A DNA stretch of 64,000 bases, taken from contig OY970276.1 in NCBI GenBank assembly GCA_963715785.1, positions 1,922,001 to 1,986,000 of the forward strand. Reading direction: 5' to 3'. Origin of the DNA: LD21 sp963715785 (GTDB lineage Bacteria > Bacteroidota > Bacteroidia > Bacteroidales > VadinHA17). The position numbers were made by a program, and so were the translations under genes. The notes beneath the pieces were generated by a model that was given only the letters and a program-made list of their open reading frames with translations, had not been told where the DNA came from and searched no databases. Position 1 is the stretch's first letter; every line of letters starts with the position of its first letter. Shown here piece after piece: positions 8,392 to 17,303 of this stretch.

Positions 8392-10983
8392 TTATTCTGA
8401 AATTATGATTTTTGATGTTTTTAAGTCTTTTGGATCTGAACTGTTTCCATAGTAAACTTCGTACTCGCCAGGAACAACAGTCATTCTTCCTGCCGGTCTG
8501 TCAAAAAACTCAAAGGAGTCATAAGGCAAACTGATTACAGCCTGACCTGTTTTTCCTGCAGCAATACTCAATCGTTGGAATCCCTTCAGGGTTTTTAGTG
8601 GTCCGTCGCTGTCGTTTACTTTGTGAACATAAACCTGTACGATTTCGGTTCCATCACGTTTTCCAAGATTAGTAACAGGGATTGTAAGTACGACTGTTTC
8701 ATTATTCCTTATCTCTTTGGTGCTGAAATTTGCATCACCAATTGAGAATTTTGTATAGCTTAAGCCAAACCCAAATGGGAATAAGGGATCGGACATGAAG
8801 CGGTAGGTACGGCCTTTCATTGAATAATCTTCAAAGTCGGGCAACTGCTGTGAATTCTTATAGAATGTAACAGGCAGTTTGCCTGATGGGTTATAATCGC
8901 CAAAAATGACATCGGCAACAGCCAGGCCTCCTGATTCGCCTGCGTACCAGGCCTGAAGAATAGCATCACAGCTTTCTGTTTCAGGGGTTAATGCAATTGC
9001 GGAACCGGAACAGTTCACATATACTACTCTCTTCCCTGACTCCTTCAATGCTTTCAGACAATTGCGCTGCACAGATGGTAATTCAATACTGGTGCGGTCA
9101 CCATTTTTGAACCCCGGGTATGATACCGGCATTTCTTCACCTTCAAGCTGGCCCGAAAGTCCACCAACAAAAATTACAACATCATATCCTTTTAGCTTTT
9201 TAATCAACCCGGTATAATCGATGTCAACTTCTTTGCCAAAGTCAAACTCTAAGTTTGCTTCCCAATTGTTAAGTTGTGAATACCTGAATACAATCTTATA
9301 TTTCTTTCCGTTTTCAACTTCTATTGGAATTCTGGAGGGGAGTGTCCTCCAATTATCATATGTTATCAATGGCCGGTTATTTACCAGCAATTCTAAATGA
9401 CCTGTTGCGCCACATTTGAATACAAGTTCTTCAGTTTTTGAGGCAACAAACTCTGTTTCAAACAAACCTGAGAAACCCTCCAGTTTTACGCCTGTTTCAA
9501 ATTCATGCTGGCCTGCAGCAGTTAATTTTATTGGGTTTATTATTTGTCGGGTAACGACGGCATCGCCTTTTCCTTCCCTGTTGTTCCAGTAAGTAGCTTT
9601 TATTCCGGGTTTGCCTTCAAATGAAAAATAGGAGAAATAGCTATTTGTTACTTTATCTTCTGCCAGATCGCAGCCTTTGTCATAAAAAACACTACCGGCA
9701 GGAACTTTCGACGAAATTCCATCAAGAATAGAGATGGTCTTTACAGGCGTTCCATTGTAATTTCCCCAGAGCATTGGTTTGTTATTGGCATTTGGTCCTA
9801 TAACCGCAACTTTTTTACCTTTACTTAATGGGAGAATATTGTTTTTATTCTGAAGGAGTGTCATCGATTCGAGAGCCATGTCTAATGCAAGTTTGCGATG
9901 TTCTTCATTGTTTATGACCGAAAGAGGGATCTTAGTCCATGGGACAATAGAATCTTCGTCCATTTCCCCCAGATCATAACGGCCTGTTAATACGCGCATC
10001 AGATGTTTGTTGATCTCTTCTTCTTTAATCAGTCCCCGTGAAACAGCATCAGGTAATTTTTTAAACGGATAGTCTTGCCACACACATTCCACATCAGTCC
10101 CGGCTAGAACAGCTTTTGAAGCAGCATGCACAGCATCGGAAGAGACCTTATGACTTGTAAAAAAGTCAGTTACTGCACCGCAATCTGACACAACAAGGTA
10201 TTTAAAACCCCAGTCATCACGAAGAATCTGTTGCAGTAACCTTGAATTGCCGCAGCAAGGATCATCGTCTAATCGCTGATAGGCGCACATGACCTCACGT
10301 ACATCGGCTTTCTGGACCAGCGATTTGAATGCTGGCAGATAAGTTTCGTACAAGTCACGGGGATCGATATTATTGAGATTAAGCTGGTGACGGCTCCACT
10401 CAGGGCCTGAATGTACAGCGAAGTGCTTGGCACAAGCAAGCAGCTTTCTGTATTTGGCATCGGCAGGGCCCTGAAGCCCTTTCACTACCGAAACGCCCAT
10501 ACGCGAAGTCAGATAAGGATCCTCTCCATAGGTCTCCTGGCCTCGTCCCCAGCGTGGATCGCGGAAAATGTTGACGTTTGGTGTCCAGACTGAAAGACTT
10601 AAGAAACGTTTATTCTCTTGCCCCGAAGCCCGGGCTTCATTAACTTTTGCACGGGCTTCATCAGAGGTTGCATCGAAAATCCTGAACAGTAATTGGTCAT
10701 CGAAAGAAGCTGCCATTCCAATCGGCTCCGGGAATACAGTTACATTGTTGTTGTTGGCATAGCCATGAAGCGCTTCACTCCACCAGTTGAACCGCTTTAT
10801 GCCCAAACGTGGAATCGCGTCAGACTGGTCGCACATTAATATTGTTTTTTCTTCTAAAGTAAGCCTCGAAATCAAATCTTTAGCCCGTTCTTCGGAGCTC
10901 AATCCGGAGTTTTGACAGGGTAACTGTCCCAATAAATGTACAGAAAATAAAAGGCTTATGGCAATTAGTACTTCCTTTTTCAT
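8392..10983 (-). CDS. GH3 beta-xylosidase/beta-glucosidase with PA14 insertion, secreted
   Basis: An 863-residue GH3 enzyme of the long, exported type. Order: signal peptide (1-20), TIM barrel with nucleophile Asp in LVVSDCGAVTDFF (near 263), first half of the alpha/beta sandwich with KKVAVIGPNANNKPMLWGNY, a PA14-like beta domain inserted at about 480-595 (AGQHEFETGVKL...LLVNNRPLITYDNW), then the rest of the sandwich, and a C-terminal fibronectin III-like domain (GTEIVQVYVHKVNDSDGPLKTLKGF). The PA14 insert usually shapes the active-site edge and favours oligosaccharides. In this operon xylosidase activity is the best guess. It sits 21 bp after the CE1 gene. Confidence 0.93.
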   Translation of the reverse strand: MKKEVLIAISLLFSVHLLGQLPCQNSGLSSEERAKDLISRLTLEEKTILMCDQSDAIPRLGIKRFNWWSEALHGYANNNNVTVFPEPIGMAASFDDQLLFRIFDATSDEARAKVNEARASGQENKRFLSLSVWTPNVNIFRDPRWGRGQETYGEDPYLTSRMGVSVVKGLQGPADAKYRKLLACAKHFAVHSGPEWSRHQLNLNNIDPRDLYETYLPAFKSLVQKADVREVMCAYQRLDDDPCCGNSRLLQQILRDDWGFKYLVVSDCGAVTDFFTSHKVSSDAVHAASKAVLAGTDVECVWQDYPFKKLPDAVSRGLIKEEEINKHLMRVLTGRYDLGEMDEDSIVPWTKIPLSVINNEEHRKLALDMALESMTLLQNKNNILPLSKGKKVAVIGPNANNKPMLWGNYNGTPVKTISILDGISSKVPAGSVFYDKGCDLAEDKVTNSYFSYFSFEGKPGIKATYWNNREGKGDAVVTRQIINPIKLTAAGQHEFETGVKLEGFSGLFETEFVASKTEELVFKCGATGHLELLVNNRPLITYDNWRTLPSRIPIEVENGKKYKIVFRYSQLNNWEANLEFDFGKEVDIDYTGLIKKLKGYDVVIFVGGLSGQLEGEEMPVSYPGFKNGDRTSIELPSVQRNCLKALKESGKRVVYVNCSGSAIALTPETESCDAILQAWYAGESGGLAVADVIFGDYNPSGKLPVTFYKNSQQLPDFEDYSMKGRTYRFMSDPLFPFGFGLSYTKFSIGDANFSTKEIRNNETVVLTIPVTNLGKRDGTEIVQVYVHKVNDSDGPLKTLKGFQRLSIAAGKTGQAVISLPYDSFEFFDRPAGRMTVVPGEYEVYYGNSSDPKDLKTSKIIISE

Positions 10984-11004
10984 CCGAAAAATATAGAATT
11001 ATAA

Positions 11005-12126
11005 TTATTTGAACAAGAGGGGCGCAAGTTCATATAAGCTGCGTCTCCAGGTAAGAAATTCATGGGCAGTATTTTCGGAAATATAAGAAACAGCATTGAA
11101 GCCTGCTGACTTAAGATCTTCCACTGATTTTTTAACACCATCAGGATTCTCACGGCTTCCACAACTTGTGAAAATAAGCTTAACCTTAGATTTGTCCTTA
11201 ATTTCCTCTGGTTTATAAATACCTCCGCTAAGAAGTGCCCAATACGCGAACACGTCGGGTTTGTTGAGAGTTATAGTGTGGGTTTCCATTCCACCCATCG
11301 ACAATCCGGCCATAGCGCGATTAGGCTGGTTGGCAATAGTACGGAAGCTGGCATCTACATAAGGGATTAATTCATCGATAAGAACTGTCTGGAATGGAGT
11401 TATATCGAATTCCTTTATTTTACCAAATTTGACTTCATTTGTCATTCCATAGGTCATCACAATGATAAAGGGCTTGATTTTTCCTTCAGCGATCAGGTTA
11501 TCCATAATCAGATTTGCATGGCCCTGGTTACTCCAGGCAGTTTCATCCTCTCCCCAGCCGTGTTGCAGGTATAATACAGGATATCGTTTTGACTGATCTT
11601 TATAATAACTTGGAGGGGTGTATACAAATGCCCGCCGTGAAGTACCTGTACTTTTGGAAGGGAATAGAATTTGCTGCACATTTCCATGAGGAACATTTTT
11701 CAACTCGTAGAAATCCTGGTCATGAGCAGGTATTTCAATACCGCTTTCCCAACGGATAGAACCGTAGAAATTTAAGGCACCCGGATCGTTAAATACTCCG
11801 CCATCAATCGTCAGATGGTAGTAGTGAAACCCTTCATCCATGGCTAAATCTGTAGTGCCCATCCATGAGCCGTCTTCTGCCTTAATGAGCTTAGTGCCGC
11901 CTTTTCCACCCAGACTAACTGTCACGGTTTGTGCCTGCGGCGCTTCTATACGAAAACGGACATAGCCTTGCGAATTTACCTGTGGATAATCTTTCCCGGG
12001 CTGGTTCAGTGTCGAAGGCTTAAAATCTTCGGTTGGGCTGTTTTGAGCAAGACATAACGGAACAGATAAAATTAATAATGCAGCTAAGGCAAAAATTTTC
12101 TTTTTCATCATATTTGATATTTTCAT
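11005..12126 (-). CDS. CE1 esterase with N-terminal CBM48-like module
   Basis: A 373-residue secreted esterase. The signal peptide begins best at the internal Met pair (MMKKKIFALAALL...LAQ), so the true start may be at 12111 or 12108. An E-set/CBM48-like module spans about 30-130 (GYVRFRIEAPQAQTVTVSLGG). The CE1 domain follows, with VLYLQHGWGEDETAW, nucleophile Ser in AGLSMGGM (near 274) and His in ENTAHEFLTW (near 352). The layout matches Bacteroidota feruloyl/acetyl xylan esterases. With the double esterase downstream, the locus encodes three CE1 active sites, pointing to heavily feruloylated arabinoxylan as the target. Confidence 0.9.
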   Translation of the reverse strand: MKISNMMKKKIFALAALLILSVPLCLAQNSPTEDFKPSTLNQPGKDYPQVNSQGYVRFRIEAPQAQTVTVSLGGKGGTKLIKAEDGSWMGTTDLAMDEGFHYYHLTIDGGVFNDPGALNFYGSIRWESGIEIPAHDQDFYELKNVPHGNVQQILFPSKSTGTSRRAFVYTPPSYYKDQSKRYPVLYLQHGWGEDETAWSNQGHANLIMDNLIAEGKIKPFIIVMTYGMTNEVKFGKIKEFDITPFQTVLIDELIPYVDASFRTIANQPNRAMAGLSMGGMETHTITLNKPDVFAYWALLSGGIYKPEEIKDKSKVKLIFTSCGSRENPDGVKKSVEDLKSAGFNAVSYISENTAHEFLTWRRSLYELAPLLFK

Positions 12127-12190
12127 TGTTTGCGACTTAATAGTACAAATCTTCTCTCATTTTATTACCAAACCTGACCAATCTTTACGG

Positions 12191-12204
12191 AAGATCCGGA
12201 TCTT
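12191..12204. promoter_or_regulatory. Perfect 14-bp palindrome in the widest gap of the xylan operon
   Basis: AAGATCCGGATCTT is its own reverse complement. It sits in the 108-bp gap between the GH51 and CE1 genes, the longest gap inside the operon. No T-run follows, so it is not a standard terminator. It could be an internal operator or an mRNA processing or stability hairpin. Function is inferred from position only. Confidence 0.3.
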
Positions 12205-12234
12205 GACTTTTGTTTTGAGATTATCAGGCGATAT

Positions 12235-13779
12235 TTAATTCAATTCAGTTTGTTTTTTTATTCCCACCTTTATTTGTGTAAAGGAGTGAGCTGGAAACAA
12301 ACAGACTATCTTGTTTTTTTCAGTTTTAATTTCTTTTACTGACGGTTTATATTCATCCTGTTTATCGAATGTAAAAGCTTCATTCAGATCATTAGCACTC
12401 ATCAGACTCAATTGGGCTTTCCCGTCAAAATCGCCAGATTGTGAAATTATGTCGGCGCTGATTGCTTTGTCTTTGTGCCTGTTAACTACATTGATTACTA
12501 CTGTGTTTGTCTCTTTCGAATATACAGTTGTTACATCAAGATAAGGGATCCCTGTGAACAAAGGAGTATTGAAGGTATCACACTGAACGTAAGTATCAAC
12601 GGAAGCTCCTCTGCAATTATTTGAGAACGATTTAAATATATAGAAAAGAGGTGTTTTGAACGTTCCCTTTTCTTTATCACTTCCCAGCAGTGAGGTCAGC
12701 ATTGTGAAATTCGTCATCTTAACTATATCAGCATGGCGGATAAAAGAGTTAAAACACTGTGCTATAGGGAGGGCCGACAGAAGATTTCTTGACATGATTC
12801 CCCATTCATCCACAGAAATTGAGATTGGGTTCTTAAAATTGTTCTTAACTCTGGCCACCTCAATCTCTGAAGCAGTTACATTTATCTTCTCTTCGAAATC
12901 TAAAGCACTTCGCCCCATGTAATTATAGTAGTCAGGCGAGTTTTCCCAGTAACGGTGAATTGAAATATAATCAATCATATCTCCAAGTCCGGAAAGGACT
13001 TTTCTGTTCCAATCAATCCATTGGCCGGATGATTCATAATAAGATGATCCGGAGGCCACTAATTTTATAGACTTATCAACAGATTTCATTGCTTTTGCCG
13101 CCTCCCTTCCAATCTTAACATAATCTTCCGCTGTCTTATGTCCAAGCTCCCATGGAGCTCCATCGACTTCATTTCCAAGGTCCCATATCTTTAAGTTATA
13201 GGGATCGGGATGTCCGTTTTTTGCACGAAGATCAGAAAACCATGTTCCTTTTTTATAGTTGCAATATTCCAGCCAGTGACATGCATCAGTTATGTTACCG
13301 AGACCAAGATTCACACAGACAATATTTTCACTTCCTATGGCTTTATTTAATGCAATCCATTCATCAGTACCTACATGATTGTTGTCGAGACCACCCCAGG
13401 CCAGGTTAATCCGGACCGGACGCTTATCCTTCGGACCTATGCCGTCCTGCCAGTTGTAGCCGCTTACATAATTACCTCCTGGCCACCGCATGTTTGTAAC
13501 CTTGAGCTCTTTCATGGCTTCGATATAATCTTTTCTGAAGCCGTTCTCATCTGCAAGCTTCGATGATGGATCATACAAATTCCCATAGAGTGTATTGAAA
13601 TTGACAGTATCGGGCAAGCCCATCATTTTTCCGCTGAAATGAATAGGTTCCATGAATACACCGTAAATTTCAGGATCAATATCTCCGATTTCTCTGGAGA
13701 TATCAATTTTAATTTTTGCATTCTGAGCAAATAAAGAAAATGGCAATACAATTAATATAATAAAAATTATTTTCTTCAT
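12235..13779 (-). CDS. GH51 alpha-L-arabinofuranosidase, secreted
   Basis: About 514 residues from the Met that begins a clear signal peptide (MKKIIFIILIVLPFSLFAQ); an upstream in-frame ATG at 13803 would add eight residues. The GH51 barrel carries the acid/base Glu in WDLGNEVDGAPWELG (near residue 205) and the nucleophile Glu in ISVDEWGIM (near 322). The motif TNMRWPGGNYVSGYNWQDG is also typical of the family. A C-terminal beta-sandwich follows. It would remove arabinofuranosyl side chains from arabinoxylan or arabino-oligosaccharides. It is located between a GH43 gene (35 bp upstream) and the CE1 gene (108 bp downstream). Confidence 0.94.
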   Translation of the reverse strand: MKKIIFIILIVLPFSLFAQNAKIKIDISREIGDIDPEIYGVFMEPIHFSGKMMGLPDTVNFNTLYGNLYDPSSKLADENGFRKDYIEAMKELKVTNMRWPGGNYVSGYNWQDGIGPKDKRPVRINLAWGGLDNNHVGTDEWIALNKAIGSENIVCVNLGLGNITDACHWLEYCNYKKGTWFSDLRAKNGHPDPYNLKIWDLGNEVDGAPWELGHKTAEDYVKIGREAAKAMKSVDKSIKLVASGSSYYESSGQWIDWNRKVLSGLGDMIDYISIHRYWENSPDYYNYMGRSALDFEEKINVTASEIEVARVKNNFKNPISISVDEWGIMSRNLLSALPIAQCFNSFIRHADIVKMTNFTMLTSLLGSDKEKGTFKTPLFYIFKSFSNNCRGASVDTYVQCDTFNTPLFTGIPYLDVTTVYSKETNTVVINVVNRHKDKAISADIISQSGDFDGKAQLSLMSANDLNEAFTFDKQDEYKPSVKEIKTEKNKIVCLFPAHSFTQIKVGIKKQTELN

Positions 13780-13838
13780 TGTATATAAATTTAAGTTGAT
13801 CAATTATTATTCATTGATAGTCAGAAGCTTAAGATTCA

Positions 13839-15203
13839 TTAATTAAACCTTACCCAGTCAACTTCAATATCCCCTCCATGCACTTGTTTCAGAATGATGT
13901 TATGGATTCCAGGACTAATTTTTGATAAGGCAACACGTGACTCATTCCACTCGGTTCCTTTGGGAATATTAGCCCTGGCAACCACCGGGCCATCTTCATT
14001 GTCTATACAAAGTATCAGGTTCCCTCCGTCATTTGAAAAAGAGCGTATGATAACGGTTTTAAAATATCCTTTTCTGAAATCGACACTGTTATATTGGATC
14101 CAGGCGTTTCTGGCAGTAAAAACTGTCTTCCATCCTTTGAAAGCATTAAGTGAATCTATAGATGCGATAAAAACTCCTTTATTGCTCATACGGCTATACC
14201 TGTCAATTTGTATCAGTTTCGAAGCAGCTGTTAATCCTATGCCGCGTAAGGTTGGTATTACCTTGCGAATAGTTCCATCGGCATTAAAGGACAGACTATC
14301 AATCCTTACAGACCTGTTTTTATCGAATTTCGGTGACAGATCGTTTTGATGATAAAATAAATACCATTGGTTCCTGAAATTGATAATCGATTGCTGATTT
14401 GTCCAACATCCGGTAGGTGATTCGTCCATAATTAATCCCTTAAATTCGAAAGGCCCCATTGGATTATCAGCCATAGCATATTCCAATCTTTCAACTGTAT
14501 TCTGGACGTGCGGATAAGTAAAATAATATATCCCATTCCGTTCAAACAAATAAGGGCCTTCTTTCAGTCCTTTGTCAGGCAGGCCCTCTATTACCTTCGG
14601 TTCAGAAGCCAGTTCTGTCATGTGATCTTTCAGCTTTGCCACATAAATTTTCCCCATTGCCCAGTATAAATAGGCTTGACCATCTTTGTCAATGAATATG
14701 TTTGGGTCAATTCCATGGACGTTTTTAATAGGACTGGATTGAGCAGCAAATGGTCCTACAGGATTCTCTGATATAGAAACTCCGATTGAAAATCCTCTTC
14801 CATAAGTAGTATCCTTTGCCGCGGCAGGGAAAAAGAAATAATATTTCTTGTTTTTTAAAATACAGTCAGGAGCCCACAAACTATAAGTTGTCGAATCCAC
14901 CCATTTCACGTTATTCTGGCTTACAATGACGCCATGGTCAGTCCAGTCAGTAAGATTTTCAGAAGAGAACACATGATAATCTTCCATACAAAACCAACCT
15001 GCACGACCGTGACCTTCTTTGGCCAGAATATCGTGTGAAGGATAAAGGTATACACTGTTCCCGAAAACCCTTGCTGCAGGATCAGCTGTAAATTGATCAA
15101 GAATTATGGGATTTTGGGCTGACATATTATTAAAGAAAGAAACTAAGAGAACACTTATTAAAAGAAATAATTTGGATCTTTTAATATCTAAAATCCTTTT
15201 CAT
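13839..15203 (-). CDS. GH43 glycoside hydrolase with C-terminal CBM6-like domain
   Basis: A 454-residue secreted five-bladed propeller enzyme. After the signal peptide (ends NMSAQ) the catalytic base region is DQFTADPAARVFGNSVYLYPSHD (Asp near 36-41), the pKa-modulating Asp is in GIDPNIFIDKDG (near 165) and the acid Glu in LKEGPYLFERNGIYYFTY (near 211). The last 130 residues form a beta-sandwich ending in HGGDIEVDWVRFN, a CBM6-like terminus. The likely activity is arabinofuranosidase or xylosidase on arabinoxylan. The start is only 2 bp after the stop of the first gene of the operon, so the two are translationally coupled. Confidence 0.9.
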   Translation of the reverse strand: MKRILDIKRSKLFLLISVLLVSFFNNMSAQNPIILDQFTADPAARVFGNSVYLYPSHDILAKEGHGRAGWFCMEDYHVFSSENLTDWTDHGVIVSQNNVKWVDSTTYSLWAPDCILKNKKYYFFFPAAAKDTTYGRGFSIGVSISENPVGPFAAQSSPIKNVHGIDPNIFIDKDGQAYLYWAMGKIYVAKLKDHMTELASEPKVIEGLPDKGLKEGPYLFERNGIYYFTYPHVQNTVERLEYAMADNPMGPFEFKGLIMDESPTGCWTNQQSIINFRNQWYLFYHQNDLSPKFDKNRSVRIDSLSFNADGTIRKVIPTLRGIGLTAASKLIQIDRYSRMSNKGVFIASIDSLNAFKGWKTVFTARNAWIQYNSVDFRKGYFKTVIIRSFSNDGGNLILCIDNEDGPVVARANIPKGTEWNESRVALSKISPGIHNIILKQVHGGDIEVDWVRFN

Positions 15204-15205
15204 AG

Positions 15206-16789
15206 CTATTTCACGTTATTTAATATGCCAAATTGTATTCTAAACCAGTCAAAGTCGACATATCCGCCCGTTTCCAGCGTGGCATAATTAAAGAGGCAAA
15301 ATTTGTTTCCGGTGAATATTGTAAGACTAAACCTCATTGAAAATTCTTCGCCCAGCGAGATAAATGCTTTGTTGTCAGTACTATATTCGAAGGTTGCCTT
15401 CCTTGTCCTATTTGATGCAATCGTCCGCAGGTATACGATTGAATTATTTATTGCCACTGAATCAATAGTCTTGCCATTGTAAACCATAACCAGGAATTTC
15501 GAACCCTTATTTTGTTTCATTGCTATATAACCATAGGGATCCTGAAAAACAGCCAGACCGGCAATATCGCCATCTTTCATATTATTCACTTCCATCCTGG
15601 CAGTACAAATTGTTGGGATGGTTTGATCATAATTGGCAAAACTCCTTTGGGTAAGCGTATTTCGCGCCTCAGGAAGATTCGAAACAAGCTTGGTTGTTTC
15701 TAGCCTAAGATATCCTGGTCTTTGGGTTAGCGACCATTTGGTTGAATCGGGGTTGTGGTTCCATCCCCACTGCATTCCCAGTGTTTTATTATCAAACTCA
15801 TCCGATGTCGGCAAATCTTTTAGTGGATAGTCTTTTCCTACATCGGGTTTTCTGTATTTTACCACACCTTTTCCATCAACACCTACCATAGGCCAGTTGT
15901 TGGTCCAGGTTACCGGTTGCAATGATGGACAACGTCCAAACGGTCCGCTATCGACAAAGAGAATGGTCCACCATTCGTTTTTTTGTGTTTTTATCAGAGA
16001 TCCCTGATGTGCTCCAAAGTTCACCCCTTTGGTAGTATCCCGGAGAACCACTTTTTGTTCATAAGGTCCAAAAATATTTGTAGAGCGGAGGGCTACCTGG
16101 ATACCATCTATACCCCCATATGTACAATATAAATAATAATAGCCGTTTATTTTATAAACATGGGTTCCTTCAAGACCACCGCGAATATTGCCGGTAAAAA
16201 CTAAGGAGTCGTTACTTTTTGGCGCAAAATCCTTATCGAGTTCAGTTATGAATATTTGCCCATAGCCATGAGCAACATAAATTCTTCCATCATCATCGAA
16301 GAACAACCCCGGGTCATAAAAACCTTTTGAGATCTTCCTGATTTCCCAGGGTCCTTCTGCATTTAAAGCTGAGCAAAGAAATCCACCCTCATCGAGTGTT
16401 ATGAACAGCAAATAAAATTTACCATTGTTGTATCTTAAACTGGTAGCCCATTGCCCGTGTCCATACCTTGAACAACCATCCAGATTATAACAGGGATTGA
16501 AATTGAAACGCTGTACAGCATTGCTGCAATACTCCCAATTAACAAGATCGTGGGATTTAAGAATTGTAACGCCAGGAAAAATGAACATTGTTGTAGACAC
16601 CATATAATAAGTGTCGCCAACCAAAATCACATCCGGATCGGGAAAATCGGCGAAAATAACAGGGTTAGTATAAGTGCCATCGTTGTTATCACTATGTGTT
16701 TTCTGGGCTACTATATTATTAATCGGGAGCTCTAATAGAAAAAAAAGAACTGGTAATATTTTTTTTTGAAAATTTCCAATACTCATCAT
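15206..16789 (-). CDS. GH43 beta-xylosidase/arabinofuranosidase with C-terminal sandwich domain; first gene of the operon
   Basis: A 527-residue secreted enzyme. Signal peptide about 1-29 (ends NIVAQ). The propeller has the base Asp in IFADFPDPDVILVGDTYY (near 50), a second Asp in YDPGLFFDDDGRIY (near 160) and the acid Glu in GLEGTHVYKINGYYYLY (near 207). The C-terminal 200 residues are a concanavalin-like GH43 domain (TPTICTARMEVNNMKDGDIAGL...GGYVDFDWFRIQ) seen in beta-xylosidases and exo-acting arabinofuranosidases. It is the promoter-proximal gene, directly below the regulatory gap that follows the sensor gene. Two adjacent Met codons start the frame. Confidence 0.92.
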   Translation of the reverse strand: MMSIGNFQKKILPVLFFLLELPINNIVAQKTHSDNNDGTYTNPVIFADFPDPDVILVGDTYYMVSTTMFIFPGVTILKSHDLVNWEYCSNAVQRFNFNPCYNLDGCSRYGHGQWATSLRYNNGKFYLLFITLDEGGFLCSALNAEGPWEIRKISKGFYDPGLFFDDDGRIYVAHGYGQIFITELDKDFAPKSNDSLVFTGNIRGGLEGTHVYKINGYYYLYCTYGGIDGIQVALRSTNIFGPYEQKVVLRDTTKGVNFGAHQGSLIKTQKNEWWTILFVDSGPFGRCPSLQPVTWTNNWPMVGVDGKGVVKYRKPDVGKDYPLKDLPTSDEFDNKTLGMQWGWNHNPDSTKWSLTQRPGYLRLETTKLVSNLPEARNTLTQRSFANYDQTIPTICTARMEVNNMKDGDIAGLAVFQDPYGYIAMKQNKGSKFLVMVYNGKTIDSVAINNSIVYLRTIASNRTRKATFEYSTDNKAFISLGEEFSMRFSLTIFTGNKFCLFNYATLETGGYVDFDWFRIQFGILNNVK

Positions 16790-17303
16790 TATTTTATAGT
16801 CACATATTAATGTTATTCAATGAGATGATATAGGTTTAATTTAAGCGATAGGCTGCAGAAAACTGACCCCGGCTGCTACCTATCGCTTAATACTCAAACT
16901 ACTGACGACAAACTGTGCTTATTACTGAAAGATTCAAAAGTTCCTGATTGTGGCTTGTTTTACATATTAAATCAACCATTGAGTTAAGAACCTATTCAAG
17001 TCAAATGTAAATTATCCTCTTCGCTAACTCTGTCAATTTTGGTATTACATCTATTAAAATTGCTTCATACCGCGAAATATAAATTATGATATAAAAAATT
17101 TAACAGAAAAATGATCGATTCTAAATAATGGGTAACAATGAGGAACCCTACCTAAGGAAACTAAATCGGAAGATTTTCAATCGGGTATTTCAATAAATAT
17201 ATTAATGAAGCATGAGGTTGTTTATCAGGTAAGAATAAGGATAAACTACAATTCGGGTATCTAAAAGGACTTATAGAAATTGAATGCAATCCTGAAATAT
17301 TTA
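16790..17303. other. Regulatory gap between the sensor gene and the xylan operon
   Basis: These 514 bp hold no convincing gene. They must contain the promoter of the ten-gene operon. On the minus strand a TAGTTTG near 16895-16901 weakly resembles the Bacteroidota -7 element (TAnnTTTG). A strong hairpin lies between it and the first start codon. No clear pair of direct repeats, as bound by hybrid two-component regulators, was recognised by eye. Confidence 0.5.
16841..16890. promoter_or_regulatory. Strong hairpin in the leader of the xylan operon
   Basis: TTAAGCGATAGG (16841-16852) and CCTATCGCTTAA (16879-16890) are perfect 12-bp inverted arms around a 26-nt GC-richer loop that contains further short complementary blocks. 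It ends 52 bp before the first start codon. No T-run follows on the minus strand, so an mRNA-stabilising 5' hairpin or an operator is more likely than a terminator. The assignment is inferential. Confidence 0.45.
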
